From assembly GCA_937996585.1 (NCBI GenBank), contig CALKUW010000120.1:1-12975 (forward strand): a DNA stretch of 12,975 nt. Direction: 5' to 3'. The notes below the pieces were generated by a model, which worked only from the letters and a program-made list of their open reading frames with translations, ran no database searches and was not told the origin of the DNA. Positions 6,045 through 12,586 of the stretch are shown piece after piece (position 1 is the stretch's first letter; each line of letters opens with the position of its first letter). The DNA is from an uncultured Flavobacteriales bacterium. Lineage in GTDB: Bacteria; Bacteroidota; Bacteroidia; Flavobacteriales_D; Sanyastnellaceae. Made by a program: the position numbers and the translations under genes.

Positions 6045-7400
6045 TCAGCCGGCCATCAGGACCCCGATGCCGAAATAGATGACGAGGCCGATGATGTCAT
6101 TGGCCGTGGTGATGAAGGGGCCGGTGGCGAGGGCGGGATCGATCTTGAACCGGTCGAGCGTCAGCGGAATGAACGTGCCGAACAGGGCGGCGAAGATGAT
6201 GACGGCGATGAGGGCCAGGCTGACGGTCAGGCTGAGGTTCCATCCATAGCCGAGGGCCACCCCCGCGCCGAGGATGACGGCCGCGCAGATCGCGCCGTTG
6301 AGCAGGGCGACCGAGAATTCCTTGACCAGCCGGGGCAGCAGGCGGGCATCCTTGGGGCTGCGTCCCGCGGCGAGGCCCTGCACGACGATGGCAGCGGACT
6401 GTACCCCCACATTGCCCCCCATCGCCGCGATCAGCGGGATGAATAGCGCCATAGATGAGAAGCGGTCCATCTGCTCGAATGCCCCGATGACATAGGCGCC
6501 CGCCAACCCGCCGAACAGACCGATGAGCAGCCAGGGCAACCGGGCCCGCGTCAATTCCCATAGGGAGTCGTCACTTTCGACGTCGTCGCTCAGACCACTG
6601 GCGAGCTGGTAGTCCTTTTCCGCCTCCTCCTCCATCAGGTCCACCACGTCGTCAATGGTGATGCGTCCAAGGAGCCGGTTGTGGTCGTCGACCACCGGCA
6701 GGGCCACGAGGTCGTACTTCTTCATCATCTGCACCACGAGCTCGTCAGGGTCGTCCACCTTGACCGTGCGCGTGTCGTCCTCGCGGAAGAGGTCGCCGAT
6801 GGTGCTGCGGGTGCTCGACGCCTCGAGCAACAGCCGTTTGAGGGACAACCGACCCAGCAGCTGACCGGCGGAGTTCACCACGTATACGCTGTGCACGGTA
6901 TCCACCTCCTCCGCCTGGCGCCGCATCTCCCGGATGGCGTGGGCGACGGTCCAGTCCATCTCCACGCGGATCAATTCCGTACCCATCAGGGCGCCTGCCG
7001 TGCCTTCGGGATGCTGGAGCAAGGTCAAGAGGTCCTCGCGGTCTTCCCCGTCGAGTTGTCGGATGACTTCCTGCGCCCGTTCCTCGGGCAGTTCGCCCAC
7101 CACGTCGGCCGCATCGTCCGAGTCGATGTGTTCCAGGACCTGCTCCGCGATCTCGCGGTCGGTGAGGTTGGCGAGGAGCCGTTCCCGGACGTCTTCCTCC
7201 AGTTCGATCAGGACATCGCCCCGGGCCTCCTCCTCGAGCAGTTTCCAGATGTACTGGACTTCTTCGTTTTCGAGGCGGTCGAGGACTTCCGCGATGTCGG
7301 CGGGGTGGAGCTCCGCGAACCGCTCGCGGAGCTGGACATCCTGTCCACCGGCGATCTCAAGGCTGAGCGATTCGAGGTATGTGCGGGTCAGTTCCTCCAC
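6045..7400 (-). CDS. mgtE: Magnesium channel/transporter MgtE
   Basis: This is an MgtE-type Mg2+ channel of 451 residues, the usual length. The order is an acidic helical N domain (about 1-130), a CBS pair (about 137-200 and 201-260), a connecting helix, and a five-helix pore domain from ~288 to the end. The MGGNVGVQSA motif at 327-336 and TANDIIGL at 432-439 are diagnostic. D435 corresponds to the pore aspartate that sets Mg2+ selectivity in the Thermus protein. Acidic residues in the N and CBS domains would hold regulatory Mg2+ that closes the channel when cytoplasmic Mg2+ is high. The start is a GTG at 7400; no in-frame ATG fits better, and a good -7 box lies 4 nt upstream. The hydroxyacid dehydrogenase follows after 4 nt. 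Confidence 0.96.
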   Translation of the reverse strand: MEELTRTYLESLSLEIAGGQDVQLRERFAELHPADIAEVLDRLENEEVQYIWKLLEEEARGDVLIELEEDVRERLLANLTDREIAEQVLEHIDSDDAADVVGELPEERAQEVIRQLDGEDREDLLTLLQHPEGTAGALMGTELIRVEMDWTVAHAIREMRRQAEEVDTVHSVYVVNSAGQLLGRLSLKRLLLEASSTRSTIGDLFREDDTRTVKVDDPDELVVQMMKKYDLVALPVVDDHNRLLGRITIDDVVDLMEEEAEKDYQLASGLSDDVESDDSLWELTRARLPWLLIGLFGGLAGAYVIGAFEQMDRFSSMALFIPLIAAMGGNVGVQSAAIVVQGLAAGRSPKDARLLPRLVKEFSVALLNGAICAAVILGAGVALGYGWNLSLTVSLALIAVIIFAALFGTFIPLTLDRFKIDPALATGPFITTANDIIGLVIYFGIGVLMAG

Positions 7401-7404
7401 GGCG

Positions 7405-7412
7405 CAAAATTA
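7405..7412 (-). promoter_or_regulatory. -7 box TAATTTTG for mgtE
   Basis: On the reverse strand TAATTTTG matches the Bacteroidota consensus TAnnTTTG perfectly. It is separated from the GTG start by only CGCC. The whole gap between mgtE and tadA is 24 nt, so the -33 region lies in the tadA 3' end. Transcription would begin at or beside the GTG, implying a leaderless message. Confidence 0.6.
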
Positions 7413-7424
7413 GGCGGCGACCCC

Positions 7425-7874
7425 TCAGGTTTTCCGGCGCTTGGCGAAGAAGGTGCGCAGGAGTTCGGCGCATTCCTCCTCCATGACGCCCCCGACCATC
7501 TCCGTCTTGGGGTGGAAGAGGCCTTCGTCGCGTTTGCCGGTGAAGTCCAGGCCACCCCGTTTGTCGTCCCGGGCCCCGTAGACGATGCGGCCGATGCGCG
7601 TCCAGAAGGCTGCGCCGGCGCACATGGGGCAGGGCTCCAGGGTCACATACAGCGTGCATTGGTCAAGGAACTTGCCGCCCAGGTATTCGCTGGCCGAGGT
7701 GAACGCCTGCATCTCGGCATGGGCGGTGAAGTCGTGAAGGCGTTCGCACAGGTTGTGCGCCCGGGCGATGGTGCGCCCACCCGCCACGATCACCGCCCCT
7801 ACGGGAACTTCCCCCAGTTCGGCGGCCCGGTGCGCCTGATCCAGCGCCTGCTTCATGAAATCCTCGTCCGTCAT
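7425..7874 (-). CDS. tadA: tRNA-specific adenosine deaminase TadA
   Basis: TadA converts A34 to inosine in the anticodon wobble position of tRNA-Arg(ACG). The protein shows the zinc-dependent deaminase signature: H52-A-E54 (zinc ligand and proton-shuttle glutamate) and PCPMCAG, with C82 and C85 as the other ligands. The N-terminal GEVPVGAVIV segment is typical of TadA. I start at the ATG at 7874 (149 residues). The frame is open to an earlier ATG at 7919, but those extra 15 residues lie inside the preceding gene and look unlike the family. The chosen ATG overlaps the upstream glycosyltransferase stop as ATGA. Guanine deaminases share the fold, but the sequence favours TadA. Confidence 0.93.
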   Translation of the reverse strand: MTDEDFMKQALDQAHRAAELGEVPVGAVIVAGGRTIARAHNLCERLHDFTAHAEMQAFTSASEYLGGKFLDQCTLYVTLEPCPMCAGAAFWTRIGRIVYGARDDKRGGLDFTGKRDEGLFHPKTEMVGGVMEEECAELLRTFFAKRRKT

Positions 7875-9028
7875 GGGCTCAATGGAATGGGGGCATGCAC
7901 ATTTCGGGTCTGCAGCCATTCGCGCATCTCCGCCTCGGGTCCAGAGGCTTCCACCTGCACGTGCGCGCCCGGCATGCCTTCGTTGCCCGGTTTGAAATCG
8001 GCCAAATCACGGGCGTGCAGGACATGCCAACCGTACTTGGCCGACCATGCCCGGGCCAGCATTTCCTGTTCGGGCTGCCCGATCGTGGGCACGAGGATGG
8101 CCTTTCGGCCCAATACCGTGAGGTCGAGCAGGGTGCTGTATCCGCTGCGGCACACGATGCATTCTGCGGACAGCACGGCTGAGCGGAAACGGTGGTCATC
8201 GGCGTCGGGAACCGTCAGGACATTGCCCTGCCTTTCCTCTTTGCCCCCCGGTGTTCCGGACAGGATGAGGGAGGGCCTTCCGTCCCTGGCGAAACAAGCC
8301 CGAAGGGCGTCTTCCATGGCGGAACGCTGGGGCTCGGGGCCGCTGACGAGGCCGAGCAACACCACCTCGTCCTCGTCGACGCGCTCCGTTGCATCCAATG
8401 CCTGGAACCGGCTCAGGGGACCCACGTAGCGCGTGAAGTCGGAGATGGGATGTGCGAGCGCTCCCGCCAGGGCATGGTCGGGGGTGTCCGGCACCCACAC
8501 TTCATCAAACGCTGCGACATACCGCATCACCATGCGCCGGGCCAGATTCTTGGCGACGAGTGGAACCGGCGGTTGGAGCTGATGGGACATGAATACGTTG
8601 GAGACGCCTTCCAACTCGGCCCGCGCACCGTAGCAGTTGTCGCTGAAGATGTGGGTGACCCCATGGGTCATGGCATGGGCCGTCGTCCAGCGCCGTTCCT
8701 CTCCGATGCTGCGGATGAAGGCGGGCATCTGCAGGGCAATGCGGGGCATGGTGCCGATGCCTTTGGCGTAGCGGATGGTGGTACCCGGCTTTTCCACCCG
8801 GTCCCAGCGGGGCCAGGCGTCTCCCGTGTGGCGCTCATCCCATTCGGTCATGCGGGCATCGAGCCAACGGCCAGCTGCACCCCGCGAGGCGATGGTCACG
8901 CGGGCCCCGCTCCGGCGGGCGGCGACCATGAGCGGCCAGGTGCGCGTGGCATGCCCTAGGCCCCAGTCGAGGATGGCGAACAGCACGTGGGGCTGCTTGT
9001 CGTGGCTCAGGGCGCGTGCGCGGCTCAT
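7871..9028 (-). CDS. Glycosyltransferase, GT28/MurG-like fold
   Basis: This looks like a GT-B fold glycosyltransferase of 385 residues. The N-terminal DWGLGHATR motif (21-29) is the glycine-rich acceptor-side loop seen in MurG-like and related Bacteroidota proteins. The C-terminal half has a nucleotide-sugar-binding pattern: CRSGYSTLLDL (293-303), where MurG-type enzymes have a Gly/Ser-rich loop, then ILVPTIGQPEQ (311-321), the region that usually contacts the UDP-sugar. No signal peptide or membrane helix is evident, so it is probably cytosolic or peripheral. Sugar donor and acceptor cannot be told. It is not MurG itself, because the surrounding motifs differ and no division cluster is present. 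Its TGA overlaps the tadA start by 4 nt (ATGA). Confidence 0.82.
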   Translation of the reverse strand: MSRARALSHDKQPHVLFAILDWGLGHATRTWPLMVAARRSGARVTIASRGAAGRWLDARMTEWDERHTGDAWPRWDRVEKPGTTIRYAKGIGTMPRIALQMPAFIRSIGEERRWTTAHAMTHGVTHIFSDNCYGARAELEGVSNVFMSHQLQPPVPLVAKNLARRMVMRYVAAFDEVWVPDTPDHALAGALAHPISDFTRYVGPLSRFQALDATERVDEDEVVLLGLVSGPEPQRSAMEDALRACFARDGRPSLILSGTPGGKEERQGNVLTVPDADDHRFRSAVLSAECIVCRSGYSTLLDLTVLGRKAILVPTIGQPEQEMLARAWSAKYGWHVLHARDLADFKPGNEGMPGAHVQVEASGPEAEMREWLQTRNVHAPIPLSP

Positions 9029-9034
9029 GCGCTG

Positions 9035-9042
9035 TAATTTCG
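9035..9042 (+). promoter_or_regulatory. Putative -7 box TAATTTCG for trmB
   Basis: TAATTTCG differs from the Bacteroidota -7 consensus TAnnTTTG at one position and lies 6 nt before the trmB ATG at 9049. It occupies nearly half of the 20-nt gap between divergent start codons. This supports the ATG at 9049 rather than an upstream in-frame start. Confidence 0.5.
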
Positions 9043-9048
9043 CCCGTC

Positions 9049-9732
9049 ATGGGCAAAGACAAGCTCCGGAAGTGGAAGGAGAATGCGGGATTTTCCCACG
9101 TGTTCGAGCCGGACATCAAGTCCATCGTGGACGGTGGGGGCCTGAACCGGGGCGAGTGGGCCCGCAGCGTCTTCGGAAACGACCACCCCATCACATTGGA
9201 ACTTGGTTGCGGCAAGGGGGAATACACCGTCGGTCTCGCCCGCAGGCACCCCGAACGGAACTTCATCGGTGTGGACATCAAGGGTCACCGTTTCTGGCGC
9301 GGTGCCAAGACGAGCGTGGAGGAGGGTCTGAACAATGTGGCCTTCCTGCGCACCAAGATTGAGTTCGTCCACCACTTCTTTGCGCCCGGTGAGGTCGACG
9401 AGATCTGGTTGACCTTCTCCGATCCCCAACCCAAGGACGAGAAGGGGACAAAGCGGATCACCTCCGAGGTGTTCCTGGAGCGGTACCGCCGATTCATGGT
9501 GCCTGGAGGCGCCATTCACGTCAAGAGTGACAGCCCCTTGCTTTATGCCTTGTCCAAGGAAGGCTGGGCAGGTGCCGGCTTTCCCATCCTCGAGGACTCC
9601 GCCGACGTCTACGGCGACCTGGTGCACCGGGTGGAGCCTGAATTCGCTGAGGTGCTGAACATCCGGACGTTTTACGAGCAGCGCTGGCTGGAGGAAGGGA
9701 AGAACATCCATTATCTGAGAACGCAGGCATGA
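9049..9732 (+). CDS. trmB: tRNA (guanine-N7-)-methyltransferase TrmB
   Basis: TrmB transfers a methyl group from S-adenosylmethionine to N7 of G46 in the tRNA variable loop. The 227-residue protein has the class I methyltransferase motif I, LELGCGKGEY (50-59), an acidic end of strand 2 (GVDIKG), and the family motif at 123-129 (FSDPQPK, where many bacteria have FPDPWPK). The C-terminal TFYE (207-210) corresponds to the TKFE-type element that binds the guanine and AdoMet. KSDSPLLY at 159-166 also fits. I start at 9049; an in-frame upstream codon at 9016 would read back into the divergent gene. Its TGA overlaps the next ATG (ATGATG, 9729-9734), so it leads an operon with the alkyltransferase-like gene and mrp. 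Confidence 0.94.
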   Translation: MGKDKLRKWKENAGFSHVFEPDIKSIVDGGGLNRGEWARSVFGNDHPITLELGCGKGEYTVGLARRHPERNFIGVDIKGHRFWRGAKTSVEEGLNNVAFLRTKIEFVHHFFAPGEVDEIWLTFSDPQPKDEKGTKRITSEVFLERYRRFMVPGGAIHVKSDSPLLYALSKEGWAGAGFPILEDSADVYGDLVHRVEPEFAEVLNIRTFYEQRWLEEGKNIHYLRTQA

Positions 9733-10109
9733 TGGCGGATCGCATTTCAGCTCCGGCCCCCACCGCCAGCCCGGGCAGTGCCGATTTCGAGCGGGACGTC
9801 CACGCCGTGGCCCGGTTGGTGCCGGAAGGCCGTGTGACGAGCTATGGTGCCATCGCCCGCTATCTGGGCGCAGCGCGTGCAGCCCGCATGGTCGGTTGGG
9901 CCATGAACCGCGCCCTGTCCGCCGATGCGGTGGGCGGATCCATTCCCGCGCACCGCGTCCTGAACCGGCAGGGTTTGCTAACGGGCAGGATGCACTTCCC
10001 GACCCCGACGGCCATGGCGGAACGGTTGCGGGCGGAAGGCGTGCCCGTGGAGCAGGACTGCGTCGTGGACTTCGCCGAACGGTTCTGGGACCCTTCAACC
10101 GAACTTTGA
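9729..10109 (+). CDS. Alkyltransferase-like (ATL) protein, MGMT fold without acceptor Cys
   Basis: This is a 126-residue single-domain protein with the O6-methylguanine-DNA methyltransferase C-terminal fold. The alkyl-acceptor motif PCHR reads P73-A74-H75-R76, so the acceptor cysteine is alanine and direct dealkylation is not expected. DNA-binding features remain: VTSYGAIA (37-44) with the nucleotide-flipping tyrosine Y39, and R53 in ARMVG as the arginine finger. Known ATL proteins with this change (Ala in the Thermus protein, Trp in E. coli YbaZ) bind O6-alkylguanine and hand it to nucleotide excision repair. The only Cys is C111, outside the active site. It overlaps trmB by 4 nt (or by 1 nt if the second ATG, at 9732, is used) and lies 3 nt from mrp. 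Confidence 0.88.
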   Translation: MMADRISAPAPTASPGSADFERDVHAVARLVPEGRVTSYGAIARYLGAARAARMVGWAMNRALSADAVGGSIPAHRVLNRQGLLTGRMHFPTPTAMAERLRAEGVPVEQDCVVDFAERFWDPSTEL

Positions 10110-10112
10110 CCC

Positions 10113-11228
10113 ATGGGATTGACTGCGGAAACCATCATCGAAGCCCTGTCGGGCGTTGTCGAACCCGAACTCGGCAAGGACATCGTGACCCTTGAACTGG
10201 CGGAAGTCCTCACCTGCGAGGCGCGTGGCGAAGGATGGCAGGTCAGGGTGCGGGTGAAATCGAGCAGTCCCGCCATGCACGCCCGCCAGCGGATGCGCGA
10301 AGCGGTGGAGTTCGCCCTGGAGAAGCTCGGCACGCGCGAAGGGCTGGCCATCGAAACGGAAGTGGAGGTTGTTCCCATCGGAAGCAATGAGCGGACCCTG
10401 GAGACCCGCAAGGTGCTGCCCGGCGTGAAGCACATCATCGCCATCGCCTCCGGCAAGGGGGGCGTGGGCAAGAGCACCGTTACGGCCAACCTCGCCGTGG
10501 AACTCGCCCGCCGGGGACACCGGGTCGGTCTGGTCGACGCCGACATCCACGGCCCCAGCATGCCCACCATGTTCGACGTGGTGCGCGAGAAGCCCCAACC
10601 CGTGGAAAAGGCCGGCAAGTCCATGATCGGTCCCGTGGAGGCCCACGGCGTCAAGATGCTCAGCATCGGTTTCTTCGCCGACCCCGACCAGGCCATCGTG
10701 TGGCGCGGCCCCATGGCATCCAAGGCGCTGGGGCAGCTGTTCACCGATGGCGACTGGGGCGAGCTCGACTACATGCTCATCGACCTGCCACCGGGCACCG
10801 GGGACGTGCACCTGTCCCTCGTCCAGCTGGTGCCCCTGAGCGGTGTCGTGGTCGTCAGCACACCTCAGGACATCGCGCTCGCCGATGCGCGCAAGGGCGT
10901 GTCCATGTTCCAGCTCGACAGCATCAACGTGCCCGTCCTCGGCCTGGTGGAGAACATGGCGTACTTCACGCCCCCCGATTTGCCGGACCGCAAGTACCAC
11001 CTGTTCGGCCGTGATGGGGTCAAGCGGTTCGCCGAGGCGTCGGGCACCCCGTTCCTCGGGGAATTGCCGCTGGTCCAGGCCATCCGCGAAGCCGGTGACG
11101 CCGGTCGCCCCGCGGCGCTGCAGGAGGGAACGGAGGCGGCGAAGGCCATTGCCGCCCTGACGGACCGCATGCTTGATGTGCTCGCCGACGCCCCTTCGGC
11201 CAAGGCGCCATCCGCATCCCCGGCGTAA
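10113..11228 (+). CDS. mrp: Mrp/NBP35-family Fe-S cluster carrier ATPase
   Basis: This is a P-loop ATPase of the Mrp/ApbC/NBP35 family, implicated in carrying [4Fe-4S] clusters to apoproteins. The 371 residues begin with a MIP18/DUF59 domain (about 5-85, with the EPELGKDIV motif), followed by the SIMIBI ATPase domain. The deviant Walker A GKGGVGKST lies at 114-122, the DADIHGPSMP signature at 142-151 and the LIDLPPGTGD Walker B region at 222-231. The usual C-terminal CxxC that bridges a cluster is absent: after VENMAYF (279-285) the sequence reads TPPDLPDRKYHLFG. The only cysteine is C35, in the N-terminal domain. Bacteroidota proteins commonly look like this. It follows the ATL gene by 3 nt and is followed by a NifU-like gene. 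Confidence 0.95.
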   Translation: MGLTAETIIEALSGVVEPELGKDIVTLELAEVLTCEARGEGWQVRVRVKSSSPAMHARQRMREAVEFALEKLGTREGLAIETEVEVVPIGSNERTLETRKVLPGVKHIIAIASGKGGVGKSTVTANLAVELARRGHRVGLVDADIHGPSMPTMFDVVREKPQPVEKAGKSMIGPVEAHGVKMLSIGFFADPDQAIVWRGPMASKALGQLFTDGDWGELDYMLIDLPPGTGDVHLSLVQLVPLSGVVVVSTPQDIALADARKGVSMFQLDSINVPVLGLVENMAYFTPPDLPDRKYHLFGRDGVKRFAEASGTPFLGELPLVQAIREAGDAGRPAALQEGTEAAKAIAALTDRMLDVLADAPSAKAPSASPA

Positions 11229-11233
11229 ATTGG
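11226..11233 (+). promoter_or_regulatory. Possible -7 box TAAATTGG for the NifU-like gene, sharing the mrp stop codon
   Basis: TAAATTGG differs from TAnnTTTG at one position and is 4 nt (CGGC) from the ATG at 11238, the same spacing as at mgtE and the pirin gene. Its first three bases are the mrp TAA stop codon. It may give extra transcription of the NifU-like gene inside the operon. Confidence 0.35.
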
Positions 11234-11237
11234 CGGC

Positions 11238-11510
11238 ATGAGCGCTGAAGGGCATTCCGAAGACCTGTGCGAACGCATCGACCGCGCCTTGGATGAGCTG
11301 CGTCCCTTCCTGAAATCGGATGGTGGCGACATCAAGGTGCTCGCCGTGCGCGAGGACCTCACCGTCGAGGTGGAGCTCCAGGGGGCCTGCGCCCATTGCG
11401 CCCAGGCGGCCATGACCATGCGGGCCGGGGTCGAGGAGGCTGTGCGCCGGGTGGTCCCCGAGGTGCAGCGCGTGGTGGCGGTCAACATGCCCGCTTCGGC
11501 CATGGGGTGA
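11238..11510 (+). CDS. NifU C-terminal-domain Fe-S scaffold protein
   Basis: This small NifU-like protein of 90 residues consists only of the NifU C-terminal (Nfu) domain, which assembles or carries an Fe-S cluster for delivery to target proteins. RPFLKSDGGDIKVL (22-35) is the standard start of the domain, and C51 and C54 in GACAHCAQAAMTMRAGVE form the CxxC that bridges a cluster between two subunits. No NifU N-terminal or A-type domain is present, so it is a carrier rather than the main IscU scaffold. It lies 9 nt after mrp, an Fe-S carrier ATPase that itself lacks a CxxC. The two may cooperate in cluster delivery; this is inferred from proximity and family roles. Confidence 0.93.
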   Translation: MSAEGHSEDLCERIDRALDELRPFLKSDGGDIKVLAVREDLTVEVELQGACAHCAQAAMTMRAGVEEAVRRVVPEVQRVVAVNMPASAMG

Positions 11511-11555
11511 ACACGTGGGCTTTGCCGTTGTTGCCCTGACAGGCGATGTGGAAAC

Positions 11556-11563
11556 TACCTTCG
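11556..11563 (+). promoter_or_regulatory. Putative -7 box TACCTTCG for the reductase-ferredoxin pair
   Basis: TACCTTCG fits TAnnTTTG with one change and lies 13 nt before the ATG at 11577, within the 66-nt gap after the NifU-like gene. GTTG at 11530-11533 could be a -33 element with a 22-nt spacer. Rated weak to moderate because flanking sequence is GC-rich. Confidence 0.4.
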
Positions 11564-11576
11564 CCGCGCATACGAC

Positions 11577-12584
11577 ATGATCCAGACGGACATCCTCATC
11601 ATCGGCGCCGGACCCTGCGGCCTCTTTACCGTGTTTGAAGCCGGGCTGCTCAAGCTCAAGTGCCACCTGATCGACGCCTTGCCCCAGGCAGGCGGCCAGT
11701 GCGCGGAGATCTACCCCAAGAAGCCCATTTTCGACATCCCCGCCTATCCCGAGATCCTGGCGGGCGACCTCGTCGACCGCCTCATGGAGCAGGCGGCACC
11801 GTTCAAACCGGGCTTCACCCTCGGAGAGCGTGCCGAGACCATCGTCAAGGACGACGAGGACCAGTTCATCGTGACGACCAACCGGGGCACAGTCCACCGG
11901 GCCCCCATCATTGCCATCGCAGGCGGCCTCGGCTGCTTCGAGCCGCGGAAGCCTCCGGTGGAGCGCCTCGAAGAATACGAGGACCGGGGCGTCGAGTACA
12001 TCATCAAGGACCCCGAGTTCTACCGCGGCAAGAAGGTGGTCATCAGCGGAGGGGGTGACAGCGCCCTCGACTGGACCAACTTCCTCGCCGACGGCGTGGC
12101 TTCCGAGGTCACCCTGGTCCACCGCCGCGATGGCTTCCGTGGCCATCCGGACAGCGTCCAGAAGGTGCTGGACATGGCCGCCGAGGGCAAGATCCGCCTC
12201 CTGACCAATGGAGAGGTCGTTGGCGTCGATGGCGAGGAGCGCATCGAAGGCGTGACCGTCAAGCACAAGACCGAGGGGGACATCCGTCTCGAGACGGACC
12301 ACTGGGTTCCCCTGTTCGGGCTCAGCCCGAAACTCGGCCCGATTGCCGATTGGAACCTCAACATCTCCAAGAACGCCATCGAGGTCGACACCTTTGACTA
12401 CAGCACCAACGTCGATGGCATCTACGCCATCGGTGACATCAACACCTACCCCGGCAAGCTCAAACTCATCCTGTGCGGCTTCCACGAGGCCACGCTGATG
12501 GTGCAGAGTGCCTTCAAGCGCATTTACCCCGACAAGAACCTCGTGCTCAAGTACACGACGGTCAACGGGGTCAACGGATTCTGA
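11577..12584 (+). CDS. Ferredoxin-NADP reductase, thioredoxin-reductase-like type
   Basis: This flavoprotein of 335 residues belongs to the thioredoxin-reductase-like ferredoxin-NADP+ reductases (the YumC / Chlorobium FNR type), moving electrons between NADPH and ferredoxin. FAD-binding motifs are GAGPCG (10-15) and GGQC (39-42). The NADPH domain shows ISGGGDSALDW (156-166) and HRRDGFRGH (182-190). GDINTYPGKLKLI (286-298) closes the FAD site. The CxxC disulfide that true thioredoxin reductases carry after the NADPH motif is missing, since the sequence runs straight on as DWTNFL, which separates it from TrxB. The C-terminal extension after the FAD motif fits this FNR class. A ferredoxin gene 2 nt downstream supplies the likely partner. 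Confidence 0.94.
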   Translation: MIQTDILIIGAGPCGLFTVFEAGLLKLKCHLIDALPQAGGQCAEIYPKKPIFDIPAYPEILAGDLVDRLMEQAAPFKPGFTLGERAETIVKDDEDQFIVTTNRGTVHRAPIIAIAGGLGCFEPRKPPVERLEEYEDRGVEYIIKDPEFYRGKKVVISGGGDSALDWTNFLADGVASEVTLVHRRDGFRGHPDSVQKVLDMAAEGKIRLLTNGEVVGVDGEERIEGVTVKHKTEGDIRLETDHWVPLFGLSPKLGPIADWNLNISKNAIEVDTFDYSTNVDGIYAIGDINTYPGKLKLILCGFHEATLMVQSAFKRIYPDKNLVLKYTTVNGVNGF

Positions 12585-12586
12585 CC

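Noticed and set aside
7875..7919. A longer TadA starting at 7919
   Set aside because: The extra 15 residues are unlike TadA proteins and fall inside the glycosyltransferase gene. The ATG at 7874 has an ATGA overlap and gives the normal length.
6681..8429. A 582-codon open frame on the forward strand
   Set aside because: It runs antisense to mgtE, tadA and the glycosyltransferase, all firmly identified. It is a shadow of their codon pattern.
7871..9028. murG
   Set aside because: The fold resembles MurG, but there is no division/cell-wall cluster around it and the motifs match the Bacteroidota DWGLGHATR group rather than MurG itself.
9729..10109. Active O6-methylguanine-DNA methyltransferase (ogt/ada)
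   Set aside because: The acceptor cysteine of PCHR is alanine, so dealkylation is not expected.
11517..11536. GGGC...GCCC stem after the NifU-like gene as a terminator
   Set aside because: It has only 4 bp of stem, a 12-nt loop and no U-tract, so it is too weak to call.
10095..12485. A 796-codon open frame on the reverse strand
   Set aside because: It is opposite mrp, the NifU-like gene and the ferredoxin reductase, and spans their gaps. Composition is His/Asp/Gly/Val-rich with no recognisable fold.
11577..12584. Thioredoxin reductase (trxB)
   Set aside because: The redox-active CxxC is absent, and a ferredoxin gene follows directly, so the ferredoxin-NADP reductase class fits better.
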